Below, in pieces: positions 32,446 through 40,732 of a DNA stretch of 64,000 nucleotides. A program made the position numbers and the translations under genes. Under the pieces are notes generated by a model. The model saw only the letters and a program-made list of their open reading frames with translations. It ran no database searches and had not been told where the DNA came from. Within the stretch, counting starts at the first letter, position 1. Each line of letters starts with the position of its first letter. Source of the DNA: CAKSEI01 sp964403505 (lineage in GTDB: Bacteria > Bacillota > Clostridia > Oscillospirales > CAG-272); contig CAYOFP010000004.1 in assembly GCA_964403505.1 (NCBI GenBank), positions 53,684 to 117,683 on the forward strand. Reading direction: 5' to 3'.

Positions 32446-33124
32446 TTTCAAAATACTCCTTTATGATCTCGGCGTTATGATCCGACGCTTTGGCGCAGAA
32501 TGTGGGAAAATCCACGGGTGAATCATCATTCGCCCCATCGGATATCGCACGGAGCACGCAAAACGGCACGGAATTCACATAGCACACATGGCCGATCGCC
32601 GCACCCTCCATTTCGCAGACCGACGCACCGAAAGTTTTTATGATATCGTCCTTTTTCTCTTTGCTCGCAACAAATTGGTCGCCTGAAGCGACAATTCCGC
32701 CTTTCACCGCAATACCGGCGTCACAGGATGCTCTGTAAAGCCTCTTTTGTATCCCATCATCGCATTTTATATAGGTGATATTTATTCCCGATATCATTCC
32801 TCGCTCGTCGCCGAGGGAAGAGGTATCCATATCGTGCTGACATACGCTCTCGGCTATTACCGTATCAAAAATTTTCAGCGTTTTGTCAAGCGCACCTCCC
32901 ACGCCGGTATTTATTATCTCGTCGGGTGAGTACCGTAATATCATCGCCTCGGTGCACAGTGCGGCAAAAACCTTGCCCACACCGCAGGTGGCAACGACGA
33001 CATCCCGACCGCCAATCTTTCCTTTCGTGAAGACTATACCGCTGACGGTCTCACTTTGCTTTTCGCTCATCATGCCGATGAGCTTTTGCGTTTCCACGCT
33101 CATTGCGCCTATAATACCTGTCAT
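32438..33124 (-). CDS. mtnN: 5'-methylthioadenosine/S-adenosylhomocysteine nucleosidase
   Basis: 228 residues. Cuts adenine from SAH and MTA, giving S-ribosylhomocysteine for LuxS. Blocks: IIGAMSVETQKLIG at the start, INTGVGGALDKTLKIFD, and VCEMEGAAIGHVCYV plus RAISDGANDD with the catalytic aspartate. Overlaps luxS by four bases, a functional pair. Length matches the family. Confidence 0.95.
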   Translation of the reverse strand: MTGIIGAMSVETQKLIGMMSEKQSETVSGIVFTKGKIGGRDVVVATCGVGKVFAALCTEAMILRYSPDEIINTGVGGALDKTLKIFDTVIAESVCQHDMDTSSLGDERGMISGINITYIKCDDGIQKRLYRASCDAGIAVKGGIVASGDQFVASKEKKDDIIKTFGASVCEMEGAAIGHVCYVNSVPFCVLRAISDGANDDSPVDFPTFCAKASDHNAEIIKEYFENA

Positions 33125-33582
33125 TTCCCCTCCGGATATTCAAAATTCTCACCACGTGCCTTGATTGCGGCGAGGTAGGTTTCACATTCTGCTTTTGCAC
33201 AGCCGAGGTCAAGATTCTTATAATTCCCGCATTCTTTGCAGCTTGCGCCGAAGACCTCACCGTCATGCGCAAGGATCTTTTCGAGCGTTTCACACACCGT
33301 CCTGTATACGACACCCGGTTCAAGATCACGGGTAAGCAGGTAAAAGCCGGTCTGGCATCCCATAGGACCGAAATATATGACATTATCCGATATCCCCGAG
33401 TTCCTGATATAAGTTGCGAACATATGCTCGACCGAGTGCATGGTAATATGATCCATATAATCACCCGCATTCGGCACTCTTGTGCGCATATCGAACGTCG
33501 TAATATCCCCGTCGATCCGTGATATATAAAAACCAGGCACGATATAATCGTGATCTATCGTAAACGATGTTATCTTATTCAT
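33121..33582 (-). CDS. luxS: S-ribosylhomocysteine lyase LuxS
   Basis: 153 residues. Splits S-ribosylhomocysteine into homocysteine and DPD, the precursor of AI-2. Metal ligands visible: His49 and His53 with Glu52 in HSVEH, and Cys in KECGN; Cys76 (MGCQTGF) is the second catalytic residue. GGAAAATAGAGAG before the ATG at 33582; the longer open frame crosses the promoter and was trimmed. First gene of luxS-mtnN-FakA-like. Confidence 0.96.
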   Translation of the reverse strand: MNKITSFTIDHDYIVPGFYISRIDGDITTFDMRTRVPNAGDYMDHITMHSVEHMFATYIRNSGISDNVIYFGPMGCQTGFYLLTRDLEPGVVYRTVCETLEKILAHDGEVFGASCKECGNYKNLDLGCAKAECETYLAAIKARGENFEYPEGK

Positions 33583-33619
33583 CTCTCTATTTTCCTTTAC
33601 CTTGTGATACACCATGTAA

Positions 33620-33648
33620 ATTTTAACACATATACGGGCTTCGGTCAA
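33620..33648 (-). promoter_or_regulatory. promoter of the luxS operon
   Basis: TTGACC, 17 bases, TAAAAT with extended TGT on the minus strand. Confidence 0.72.
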
Positions 33649-33666
33649 GTAAAAGCATATTTTTTA

Positions 33667-33696
33667 TTGACAGAACGCCCCCGGACGTGGTATAAT
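33667..33696 (+). promoter_or_regulatory. promoter of tRNA-Gln
   Basis: TTGACA, 18 bases, TATAAT, 17 bases before the tRNA. Confidence 0.82.
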
Positions 33697-33713
33697 ATCA
33701 AGGCATAAAAAAT

Positions 33714-33789
33714 AGGGGTATCGCCAAGCGGTAAGGCACAGGATTTTGATTCCTGCATCTCGCTGGTTCGAATCCAGCTACCCCTGCCA
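33714..33789 (+). tRNA. tRNA-Gln (TTG)
   Basis: 76 bases with encoded CCA. Acceptor AGGGGTA/TACCCCT, anticodon loop TTTTGAT closed by CAGGA/TCCTG, T-arm CTGGTTCGAATCCAG. Confidence 0.95.
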
Positions 33790-33797
33790 TAGAACGC

Positions 33798-33824
33798 ACA
33801 TCCGAACATCCAATGTTCGGATGT
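33798..33824 (+). terminator. terminator of tRNA-Gln
   Basis: Perfect 12-base stem ACATCCGAACAT/ATGTTCGGATGT with loop CCA; T tract modest. Confidence 0.75.
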
Positions 33825-33879
33825 CGTGCTTTATATTCCACCATAATGGGGTCAACTCCACATAATCTGTCAGAAAATC

Positions 33880-34329
33880 ATGGGCATAAAAATGATTACT
33901 CTAAAACCGATAACTGCCGAACAAATGAATATTTTCGAGGGCTCTTCATATGAGGTAATGTCCGATAATGAAAAAAGCCAGATGATTGCCGAAAGCAACG
34001 CTCTGCTGCACAACGGTAATTATTTTGAATTACTTGTAGTTTATTTAGACAATACGGTCATTGGATTTATGAATCTGTATGCTCATTCCGCTCATATAAT
34101 CAGTTGCGGTCCGGAAATCAAACCGGAATTTCAAAGAAAGGGTTATGCTTTCAAAGCGGAAAAAGCAACGCTTGATTATGCGAAAGAAAAAGGTTTTCGT
34201 ATCGCTGTCGGATATGTTAACGAGAATAATATTGCGAGTCAAAAACTGCACGAAAAACTTGGTTTTGAACTTGATAATACATATGTAAAAAAGAACGGAA
34301 CAGCAAGACTCTATATCAAAGCATTATAA
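33880..34329 (+). CDS. GNAT-family N-acetyltransferase
   Basis: 149 residues of the GNAT fold: GFMNLYAHSAHIISCG (beta4), IKPEFQRKGYAFKAEKA with the acetyl-CoA loop (Q/R-x-x-G-Y/x-A), and YVNENNIASQKLHEKLGFEL, the classic C-terminal motif. Acceptor unknown. The ribosome site is weak, and the second ATG four codons in is also possible. AT-richer than its neighbours, sitting between two tRNA genes, a common landing place for acquired genes. Confidence 0.85.
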   Translation: MGIKMITLKPITAEQMNIFEGSSYEVMSDNEKSQMIAESNALLHNGNYFELLVVYLDNTVIGFMNLYAHSAHIISCGPEIKPEFQRKGYAFKAEKATLDYAKEKGFRIAVGYVNENNIASQKLHEKLGFELDNTYVKKNGTARLYIKAL

Positions 34330-34383
34330 TTAAAGATTTTGATATATCGAAATTTAATAGTGCGTACTTTTTAATGATATAGT

Positions 34384-34417
34384 AAAACACCCGAACGCAT
34401 CAGCGTTCGGGTGTTTT
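34384..34417 (-). terminator. terminator of tRNA-Val(GAC)
   Basis: Stem AAAACACCCGAACGC/GCGTTCGGGTGTTTT with loop ATCA; also faces the GNAT gene from the plus strand. Confidence 0.85.
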
Positions 34418-34492
34418 GGTGAAGATGATTGGACTTGAACCAACGACCCCTTGCATGTCAAGCAAGTGCTCTGCCAACTGAGCTACACCTTC
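34417..34492 (-). tRNA. tRNA-Val (GAC)
   Basis: 76 bases with encoded CCA on the minus strand. Acceptor GAAGGTG/CATCTTC, anticodon loop TTGACAT closed by CTTGC/GCAAG. Confidence 0.94.
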
Positions 34493-34509
34493 ATTACTCG
34501 CATATTATA

Positions 34510-35400
34510 TCACACACTTTCACTTTTTGCAAGCCTTAAATTCAAAATAAGTATAGATAAAATTACAAATGCCATTCCGAGCACACCTGTGACCCCGGGA
34601 TTCTCCCCGAAAAAGGCAAAACCGAGCAATGCTGCAACTACCGGCTCGACCGTTGATACGATCGATGCCACCGTCGCATTATTATAAGCCATACCCTTCG
34701 TATACAAGAGATACGGGAAAACCGTCACCCATACCGAAAACATTATGACGATCGGGATATTCATCCCGCTTTGAGCGAAAAGCGGAAGCGTATCGGGCAG
34801 ATCCGCACAGGATACTGCCGCCACCGCTGCGAAAACAAAAGTATAAAACGTTATTGTCAGCGTCGTATATCCCTTATTCAATGCGATCGTGCCGAATATC
34901 GAGTAAAGCGCATATCCGAGGCCCGAGCCGAGACCGAGCAGAAGTCCCATAAGCGATATCCGCACCTCTCCGCCAAAGGAAACGAGCGCACATCCGCAGA
35001 GCGCAAAGAGGAGCGCTATTCCCTTTTTGGCACTGATCTTCTCACCGAAAATAAGCAAGGACATGATCATGACAAAAACAGGAGATGTATAAAGCAGGAT
35101 CGCCGCAACGGCAAGCGAATTACTCCCGATCGAGAGCATATAACAGACATTGAAGGCAAAAAAGCTGACGATTCCCGAGCCGATAAAGATCCATATATCG
35201 CATATCTTTATCTTAAAGAGGCTCTTATCCGTAAAAAGAATGATCAGTGCAAGCACGACGGCGGTAGTCAGCGCACGGTAAAAAATCAGCGACAGCGAGG
35301 AAAAACCGAGAGGCGCTATTTTGCGTGTCAGAAACCCTATGGTGCCCCACATGGACGCCGCCGCAAGTATCATTACCGTTCCGAGTGTCTGTTTTTTCAT
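34510..35400 (-). CDS. DMT-superfamily transporter (EamA)
   Basis: 296 residues, ten membrane helices in two EamA repeats, beginning MKKQTLGTVMILAAASMWGT as is typical of drug/metabolite exporters such as RhaT/YdcZ-like carriers. The second repeat ends NNATVASIVSTVEPVVAALL and ENPGVTGVLGMAFVILS. Probably exports an amino acid or metabolite; substrate not deducible. GGGAGATAAATC precedes the ATG. Confidence 0.92.
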   Translation of the reverse strand: MKKQTLGTVMILAAASMWGTIGFLTRKIAPLGFSSLSLIFYRALTTAVVLALIILFTDKSLFKIKICDIWIFIGSGIVSFFAFNVCYMLSIGSNSLAVAAILLYTSPVFVMIMSLLIFGEKISAKKGIALLFALCGCALVSFGGEVRISLMGLLLGLGSGLGYALYSIFGTIALNKGYTTLTITFYTFVFAAVAAVSCADLPDTLPLFAQSGMNIPIVIMFSVWVTVFPYLLYTKGMAYNNATVASIVSTVEPVVAALLGFAFFGENPGVTGVLGMAFVILSILILNLRLAKSESV

Positions 35401-35431
35401 GATTTATCTCCCTGATATAAAAGTCCAATCA

Positions 35432-35460
35432 ATTATACTACAAATAAACCCAAAATTCAA
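35432..35460 (-). promoter_or_regulatory. promoter of the DMT gene
   Basis: TTGAAT, 17 bases, TATAAT on the minus strand. Confidence 0.7.
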
Positions 35461-35464
35461 CATT

Positions 35465-36910
35465 TTATTCCTCGGAAACCGGAAATTCCACCCAGAATGT
35501 ACTGCCTGCGCCGAGTGTGCTCATGACACCGTATCTGCCGCCGTGCTCCGCCATGATCCCACGCACGATAGACAAACCGAGGCCTGTTCCCACCGCAGAG
35601 CGTTTATGGAGGGCATCGACTTTATAATACCGCTCCCATATCAGCGGCAGTTTCTCCTCTGCGATTCCATCTCCCGTATCGGTGACCGATATGCAGATAT
35701 AGCCGTCGTGCTCTTCTTCGCTCACGTCGACCTTCTTATCCTCTCCCGTGTATGTCACTGCGTTGTTGACAAGGTTATATATCACCTGCAAAACACGGGT
35801 CTCATCACCTATGATATAGTGCTTGTTCTCCCCGTGGTCATAGGAGATATCATATCCGCCCGAGGTGAGCTTTACATATCGTGTCATGGCACGCTCGACG
35901 ATATCGGTAATACACAGGCGCTTTTTTTCAAAGGTCTGAGCGCCCGACTGCAGTTTCGATATATCGAGCACATCATTTACAAGAGAGGTCAGCCGCTCCG
36001 TCTCGTCGATGATGACCTGCAGGTTCTCGGGTGTATTCTCCGACGGGATATCACGCATCATCTCGCTGTAACCGGATATCATGGTGAGCGGCGTTCGCAG
36101 GTCGTGCGAAATATTAGCGACCAGCTCTTTTTGCAACTGATCCACCTTGGAAAGCTCGTCTTCCGCATAATTCAGCGTGGCGGCAAGCGTATCCGCCTCA
36201 GAATATCCGCCGCCGGTAAACACGGCGTCATAATCGCCCTGCGCCAGGCGCCTCGCCGATCGGGTGAGCGATATGATCGGCTTTGATATTACCTGAGAAA
36301 GCACAAATGCGAGCAGGACCGACAGGATCACAAGGGCAAGCGTGATATAGACAAGTATGGTATTGAGCGTATTTACCGTTGCACTGACGGGGGATATGAC
36401 AGAATTCAAGAATATGATCGCATTATCTCCGTCTGTAGCATGAACACCCGAGAGCACGATACTCTGCTCGCTGTCCTTATCGTTTACATCAGACTGATAG
36501 ACATTCGGCGAATCCTTTAATCTGGAATAATATACGATACTGTCATCCTTCTCCCGTGCCTGATTATAGATCTTCATCAGCCCTGAGATATTCGTATGAT
36601 GTATGATACAGTACGATGCGGCATCGACGCTCACCGTGTCAAACGAGCCGAACTGTGCAAGCACGATGATGCATACGTTGTATTCGTTCGCTATCTTCTC
36701 GGCATTCTCGGCAAAAGTGCCGTCATCGATCGAGCTCTCGATCCTGCTGTATGCCGTCTTTATCTCCCGTATTTTAATCTGCTTATATATATCCGATAAA
36801 AAAACATTCTGACAAAGCCACAAAAGAATGATCGTGACCGAGGCGAAAGCGCCGAAACATGCGAGCAACTTCCACCTTATGCCGAAACGTCTGTGCTTAC
36901 GCCCCTTCAA
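35465..36910 (-). CDS. membrane sensor histidine kinase (HAMP-HisKA-HATPase_c)
   Basis: 481 residues. Two membrane helices (about 14-34 and 190-212) frame an extracellular sensor of roughly 155 residues; HAMP follows (SQVISKPIISLTRSARRLAQ). The H-box is NISHDLRTPLTMISGY, N-box NLVNNAVTYT, G-boxes DTGDGIAEE and GTGLGLSIVRGI. Start is a TTG at 36910, inside the end of the regulator gene (14-base overlap); no better start is seen before the first helix. With the adjacent regulator and htrA nearby it may sense envelope protein stress, as CssS does. Confidence 0.9.
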   Translation of the reverse strand: MKGRKHRRFGIRWKLLACFGAFASVTIILLWLCQNVFLSDIYKQIKIREIKTAYSRIESSIDDGTFAENAEKIANEYNVCIIVLAQFGSFDTVSVDAASYCIIHHTNISGLMKIYNQAREKDDSIVYYSRLKDSPNVYQSDVNDKDSEQSIVLSGVHATDGDNAIIFLNSVISPVSATVNTLNTILVYITLALVILSVLLAFVLSQVISKPIISLTRSARRLAQGDYDAVFTGGGYSEADTLAATLNYAEDELSKVDQLQKELVANISHDLRTPLTMISGYSEMMRDIPSENTPENLQVIIDETERLTSLVNDVLDISKLQSGAQTFEKKRLCITDIVERAMTRYVKLTSGGYDISYDHGENKHYIIGDETRVLQVIYNLVNNAVTYTGEDKKVDVSEEEHDGYICISVTDTGDGIAEEKLPLIWERYYKVDALHKRSAVGTGLGLSIVRGIMAEHGGRYGVMSTLGAGSTFWVEFPVSEE

Positions 36911-37571
36911 AACGGTACCCCACTCCGCGAAGCGTCACGATAAGATAGCTGTATTCACCAAGCGACCGTCTGAGCAGCTTGATATGTGTATCGAGCGTTC
37001 TGTCATCGCCGTAAAAATCGTATCCCCACACCTCGCAGATCAGCTTCTCTCTCGTGAGCGCAATATTTTTGTTTTTGATAAGGAAAAACAAGAGGTCATA
37101 CTCCCTCGGCGACAGATCGACACGCTCTCCGTCTATGGTAACGGTACGTGCCGTCATATCGACGGAAAGGCCGCCGCAGGTAAACACCTCGTTGCGTGCG
37201 CTCACCTTCAGCGTGCGCTTCATCACCGCCTCGACACGCATCATGAGCTCCTTTGGCGAGAATGGCTTCACAACATAATCGTCTGCGCCTATCTCGAATC
37301 CGTTTATCCTGTCGTACTCCTCGCCGCGGGCAGATAATATGATGACGGGAATGTCGGAGATATCCTTTATTTTACGGCAGGCGGAAAAGCCGTCGAGCAT
37401 CGGCATCATGATATCCATGATGACGATATCGTAGCTGTTCTTGCGGCACAGCTCCACTGCGCTCATGCCGTCCGACGCCTCGCTGACGTCATGCCCCTCA
37501 AACTCCGCATACTTGCGTATCAGGGTGCGTATCTTCTCTTCATCATCGACTATAAGGATATGATATCCCAT
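36897..37571 (-). CDS. OmpR/PhoB-family response regulator
   Basis: 224 residues. Receiver domain 1-118 with the acidic pair Asp9/Asp10, phosphoacceptor Asp53 in IVIMDIMMPMLDG and the conserved Lys in YVVKPFSP. C-terminal winged helix 128-224 ends TLDTHIKLLRRSLGEY and RGVGYRFEG, typical of OmpR-type DNA binding to direct repeats. AGAGGTG precedes the ATG. A structured repeat (family B) begins 14 bases upstream of the start codon. Confidence 0.94.
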   Translation of the reverse strand: MGYHILIVDDEEKIRTLIRKYAEFEGHDVSEASDGMSAVELCRKNSYDIVIMDIMMPMLDGFSACRKIKDISDIPVIILSARGEEYDRINGFEIGADDYVVKPFSPKELMMRVEAVMKRTLKVSARNEVFTCGGLSVDMTARTVTIDGERVDLSPREYDLLFFLIKNKNIALTREKLICEVWGYDFYGDDRTLDTHIKLLRRSLGEYSYLIVTLRGVGYRFEGA

Positions 37572-37585
37572 ATTTTTTCACCTCT

Positions 37586-37908
37586 TAAGCAAAGCCGACA
37601 AATCCGAACCCGATTTTAACGGACGGATTTCCGCCTCTGCTTCGTTAAAATACTCGTGAATCCGATAGGATTCACTGCGTTTTGTGCCTCGCACAGACAA
37701 AAATCCGCTCCGTTAAAATTCTTCGACCTGAAAGAGCAGAATTTAGAGTGATTTTTGGTGCGGAGGAAGCCGCAAGGCTTTGCCTTGCTCGGAACGCCCC
37801 AAGACTCGACTACGCTCGTCTCGGGGAACCCCACGCGCAATGACGACAATCCGAAAAGCACCGAAATTCTGCTCTTTCAGGCGGGTTCGGATTCGTCGGC
37901 TTTGCTTA
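37586..37908 (+). repeat. cloverleaf-like repeat family B, copy 1 (323 bases)
   Basis: Ends are a 27-base inverted repeat starting TAAGCAAAGCCGACAAATCC. Inside are a stem ATTTTAACGGACGGATTT paired with its counterpart, a hairpin GTGAATCC/GGATTCAC, and a perfect 18-base stem CCTGAAAGAGCAGAATTT (37727-37744 with 37864-37881). A segment of about 50 bases near 37789-37837, itself able to fold, is absent from copy 2. It fills the space between htrA and the response-regulator gene. Confidence 0.85.
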
Positions 37909-37911
37909 CAG

Positions 37912-37937
37912 AAAAAAGCGGACATTTCCGCTTTTTT
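37912..37937 (-). terminator. terminator of htrA
   Basis: Stem AAAAAAGCGGA/TCCGCTTTTTT with a four-base loop, four bases after the htrA stop on the minus strand. Confidence 0.88.
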
Positions 37938-37940
37938 CTT

Positions 37941-39335
37941 TTACTGCTGTTTTTCTACCAGCGTAACTTTTACTTCCACCATCTTGCGGCTACGGGATAC
38001 CGTAACCGTGACCTCGTCGCCGATTTCATAATCCGCTAGGATCTCACTTATGTCGTCAAATCCCGTGACACTGATACCGTTGATAGCAATAAATCTGTCG
38101 CCGACTTCAAAATTCTCCTGCGTGTCTGATACGATATATACACCGAGACTATCGATATATTTGCCTATCTCGCTGTTCTTATATTGATAATAATCCGACA
38201 TATCGCTGATCTCAACGACTGACACTCCGAGTGCGGGACGTCCCGATACATAACCGTTCGTTATCAGTTCCTGTGCCACCTCGTATGCCGTGTCGATCGG
38301 TATGGCAAAGCCGAGTCCCTCGATGTCGTCACCCGACGACTTCGCATTGACGATACCAATGAGCTCACCATCCATATTGAACAGGCCTCCGCCCGAGTTT
38401 CCGGGGTTTATCGCCGCATCCGTCTGCAGCAAACGCATTTTATTTCCGTCTATTTCGACCTCACGGTCGAGCGCCGAAATGATACCGCAGGTCACAGTGC
38501 CTCCGAGCTGCCCGAGAGGATTACCGATAGCGACGGCCTGCTGACCGACGATGAGAGATTCGCTCGAACCGAGCGTCGCGGCATGAAGCGACTCTGCCTC
38601 TATTTTGATGACGGCGATATCCGCTTGTGCATCTGTTGCCACTAGGGTTGCCGTATACTCCGATTCGTCCTTCAGCCTTACCTTTATCGTATCTGCGCCT
38701 GAGATGACATGATTATTTGTGATGATATATCCATCCTCGGAAATAATAACTCCGCTGCCTGCGCCCTCGGAAATATAATTTCCGAAAAACGTGCCGTTCA
38801 CGACCGCCTCCGTCGTTATCTCAACGACCGTATCTGCGACGCTCTCGGCAACGGCGGCGACACTCCCCTCGGGAATCTCTACGGTAGTGCCGTTCGATTC
38901 AACCTTATTTACAGTGACGTTTCCGCCGCCGAAATAGCCCGGATTCAACTCTCCGTATAAATACGCTCCTCCGAATCCGCCGGCGCAGGATATTACGAGA
39001 CAGGCAATCAGCAATAAAGCGATTCCGCCTGCTCCCATCCCTCGCTTCTGCTTTTTTTGTTCCGATGGAGCCTGCACCGTGGGCTGTGCATACATGTTAG
39101 AATATGCGGCTCTTTGGTCGGGATATCCGTTATATACCGCCCGAGGCTCGGGCGCTCTATATCCCGTATCTGCCGGCGGCTCCGGGGATGACGCCTGAGC
39201 GTCAGTGATACTGCTGTCGGAATCGGTATTTACTTCTACTTTTACCTCGTTTTCAGCAGGCGGAGCGGATACAACATTATCGGCTTCTTCGGCCGGAGTG
39301 AAATCTTCTCTTTCAAAATCAAAATCATTATCCAT
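37941..39335 (-). CDS. HtrA/DegP-like serine protease, membrane-anchored, one PDZ domain
   Basis: 464 residues. An acidic and proline-rich cytoplasmic part (1-97), one membrane helix (about 102-122), a trypsin-like domain with His209 (TNNHVISG), Asp239 (AQADIAVI) and Ser314 (NPGNSGGGLF), and a C-terminal PDZ domain (FIAINGISVTGFDDISEI). Such proteases degrade misfolded exported proteins. AAGGAGGATGAAACT precedes the ATG. The neighbouring kinase and regulator on the same strand suggest a secretion-stress circuit like CssRS-HtrA of Bacillus. Confidence 0.94.
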   Translation of the reverse strand: MDNDFDFEREDFTPAEEADNVVSAPPAENEVKVEVNTDSDSSITDAQASSPEPPADTGYRAPEPRAVYNGYPDQRAAYSNMYAQPTVQAPSEQKKQKRGMGAGGIALLLIACLVISCAGGFGGAYLYGELNPGYFGGGNVTVNKVESNGTTVEIPEGSVAAVAESVADTVVEITTEAVVNGTFFGNYISEGAGSGVIISEDGYIITNNHVISGADTIKVRLKDESEYTATLVATDAQADIAVIKIEAESLHAATLGSSESLIVGQQAVAIGNPLGQLGGTVTCGIISALDREVEIDGNKMRLLQTDAAINPGNSGGGLFNMDGELIGIVNAKSSGDDIEGLGFAIPIDTAYEVAQELITNGYVSGRPALGVSVVEISDMSDYYQYKNSEIGKYIDSLGVYIVSDTQENFEVGDRFIAINGISVTGFDDISEILADYEIGDEVTVTVSRSRKMVEVKVTLVEKQQ

Positions 39336-39350
39336 AGTTTCATCCTCCTT

Positions 39351-39623
39351 TAAGCATAGGAGGATAATCCGAACCCGATTTTAACGGACGGATTTCCGCC
39401 TCTGCTTTGTTAAAATACTCGTGAATCCGATAGGATTCACTGCGTTTTGTGCCTCGCACAGACAAAAATCCGCTCCGTTAAAATTCTTCGACCTGAAAGA
39501 GCAGAATTTAGAGTGATTTTTGGTGCGGAGGAAGCCGCAAGGCTTTGCCTTGCAATAACGACAATCCGAAAAGCACCGAAATTCTGCTCTTTCAGGCGGG
39601 TTCGGATTGTTCTCCTATGCTTA
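39351..39623 (+). repeat. cloverleaf-like repeat family B, copy 2 (273 bases)
   Basis: Same orientation and layout as copy 1. The ends are again inverted repeats but with a different sequence (TAAGCATAGGAGGATAATCC). The perfect 18-base stem lies at 39492-39509 with 39579-39596. It begins 15 bases upstream of the htrA start codon, so it would be the mRNA leader of htrA. Confidence 0.85.
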
Positions 39624-39633
39624 TCACAAGCAT

Positions 39634-39669
39634 ATTATAGCCATTCAATGTGACGGTTTTATGACGGTT
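39634..39669 (-). promoter_or_regulatory. candidate regulated promoter of htrA with direct-repeat operator
   Basis: TATAAT (39634-39639, minus strand) has no good -35; instead two copies of AACCGTCA, 11 bases apart (39651-39658 and 39662-39669), cover the -35 region. Direct repeats at one helical turn are how OmpR-family regulators bind as activators. The transcript would carry family B copy 2 as leader. Confidence 0.6.
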
Positions 39670-39680
39670 AGCAAAAACAT

Positions 39681-40640
39681 TTATGAAAAAGCATATTCCG
39701 TCACGGAATAGTACTCATCCCCCGGCAAAAGAACGCAGGACGGGAAATCGGGACGGTTGGGCGTATCGGGATAATACTGCGTCTCAAGGCAGACCGCTCC
39801 CCGCAACGTCTGAGATACGCCGCCTTTCAGGCAGGGACTCTCGTTATTCATATAGTTCGCCGTATACAACTGTATGCCGGGCATATCCGTATAAACATCC
39901 ATTTTTATGCCGCTTTTATCACCGACAAGCGATGCGCATTTTCTGAAACCGTTTCCGGGAAGGACATAATTATGGTCGTAGCCGTGCGCAAGCGTGAGCT
40001 GATCGTATGCTTCGCCGATGCGCTCTCCGATCTTCCTCGGCTCTCTGAAATCAAAGGGCGTACCCTCGACCGATCTGTTTTCGGCAAGGGGGATGCTCGC
40101 CCCGTCGGTAGGTGTGAACAGGTCTGCGGAAATACACAGCGTATGATCGAGCACGCTACCGCCGCCATTAAGATTAAAATAGGTATGATTCGTGAGGTTG
40201 CACACCGTCTTTTTATCACAGAGCGCACGGTACTCTATCCTGAGCGCCGCACCCGAGAGAGAATACGTTATCTCCACCTTAAGCTCGCCCGGGAAGCCGT
40301 CCTCCAGATCAGGCGAAAGGTAGGAGCATATCAGACCATTCTGCCCGTATTCACATTTATAATATCTGTTTGCATAGCCGTGACCGCCGTGAAGGCAGTT
40401 TTCACCGTCATTTGCAGGCAGACGGTATTCCACTCCGTCAAGGGTAAAGCATGCCTTTGCGATACGGTTTGCATATCTGCCGACACAGGCGCCGAAATTT
40501 GCCGCTGTATCGAGGATAAGATCTTCTGCCTCGGGGCCGCATACGACATCCACTCCCTTATATTCGAGGGAAACGAGCCTCGCACCGTAATCTGCTATTT
40601 TCGCACGTAAAAATTCATTTTCTAAAGTATATAGTTCCAT
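39681..40640 (-). CDS. galM: aldose 1-epimerase
   Basis: 319 residues. Interconverts alpha and beta anomers of galactose or related sugars. Blocks: GARLVSLEYKGVDVV, NRIAKACFTLDGVEY, CNLTNHTYFNLNGGG with the catalytic histidine, HGYDHNYVLPG and a final glutamate in AVCLETQYYPD. An ATG at 40649 lies directly on the ribosome site AAGGAG, so the ATG nine bases downstream at 40640 is the start. Confidence 0.94.
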   Translation of the reverse strand: MELYTLENEFLRAKIADYGARLVSLEYKGVDVVCGPEAEDLILDTAANFGACVGRYANRIAKACFTLDGVEYRLPANDGENCLHGGHGYANRYYKCEYGQNGLICSYLSPDLEDGFPGELKVEITYSLSGAALRIEYRALCDKKTVCNLTNHTYFNLNGGGSVLDHTLCISADLFTPTDGASIPLAENRSVEGTPFDFREPRKIGERIGEAYDQLTLAHGYDHNYVLPGNGFRKCASLVGDKSGIKMDVYTDMPGIQLYTANYMNNESPCLKGGVSQTLRGAVCLETQYYPDTPNRPDFPSCVLLPGDEYYSVTEYAFS

Positions 40641-40660
40641 TATTTTCATCTCCTTTTATT

Positions 40661-40689
40661 ATTATACTTTATTTTGTCTGTTAAATCAA
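40661..40689 (-). promoter_or_regulatory. promoter of galM
   Basis: TTGATT, 17 bases, TATAAT, 20 bases before the start on the minus strand. Confidence 0.75.
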
Positions 40690-40732
40690 GAATAAAAATG
40701 CGCCGGAAAACGATAATATTTACGGTGATATT

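Noticed and set aside
35321..36286. 321-codon plus-strand frame across the DMT and kinase genes
   Set aside because: Crosses two real genes and their intergenic promoter; no domain.
37616..38039. Short open frames inside family B repeats
   Set aside because: The same peptide recurs in both copies only because the DNA repeats; no start signals, and the palindromic structure explains the sequence.
37586..39623. Composite transposon carrying htrA
   Set aside because: The flanking repeats contain no transposase gene and I see no target duplications; the placement before start codons fits a leader element better.
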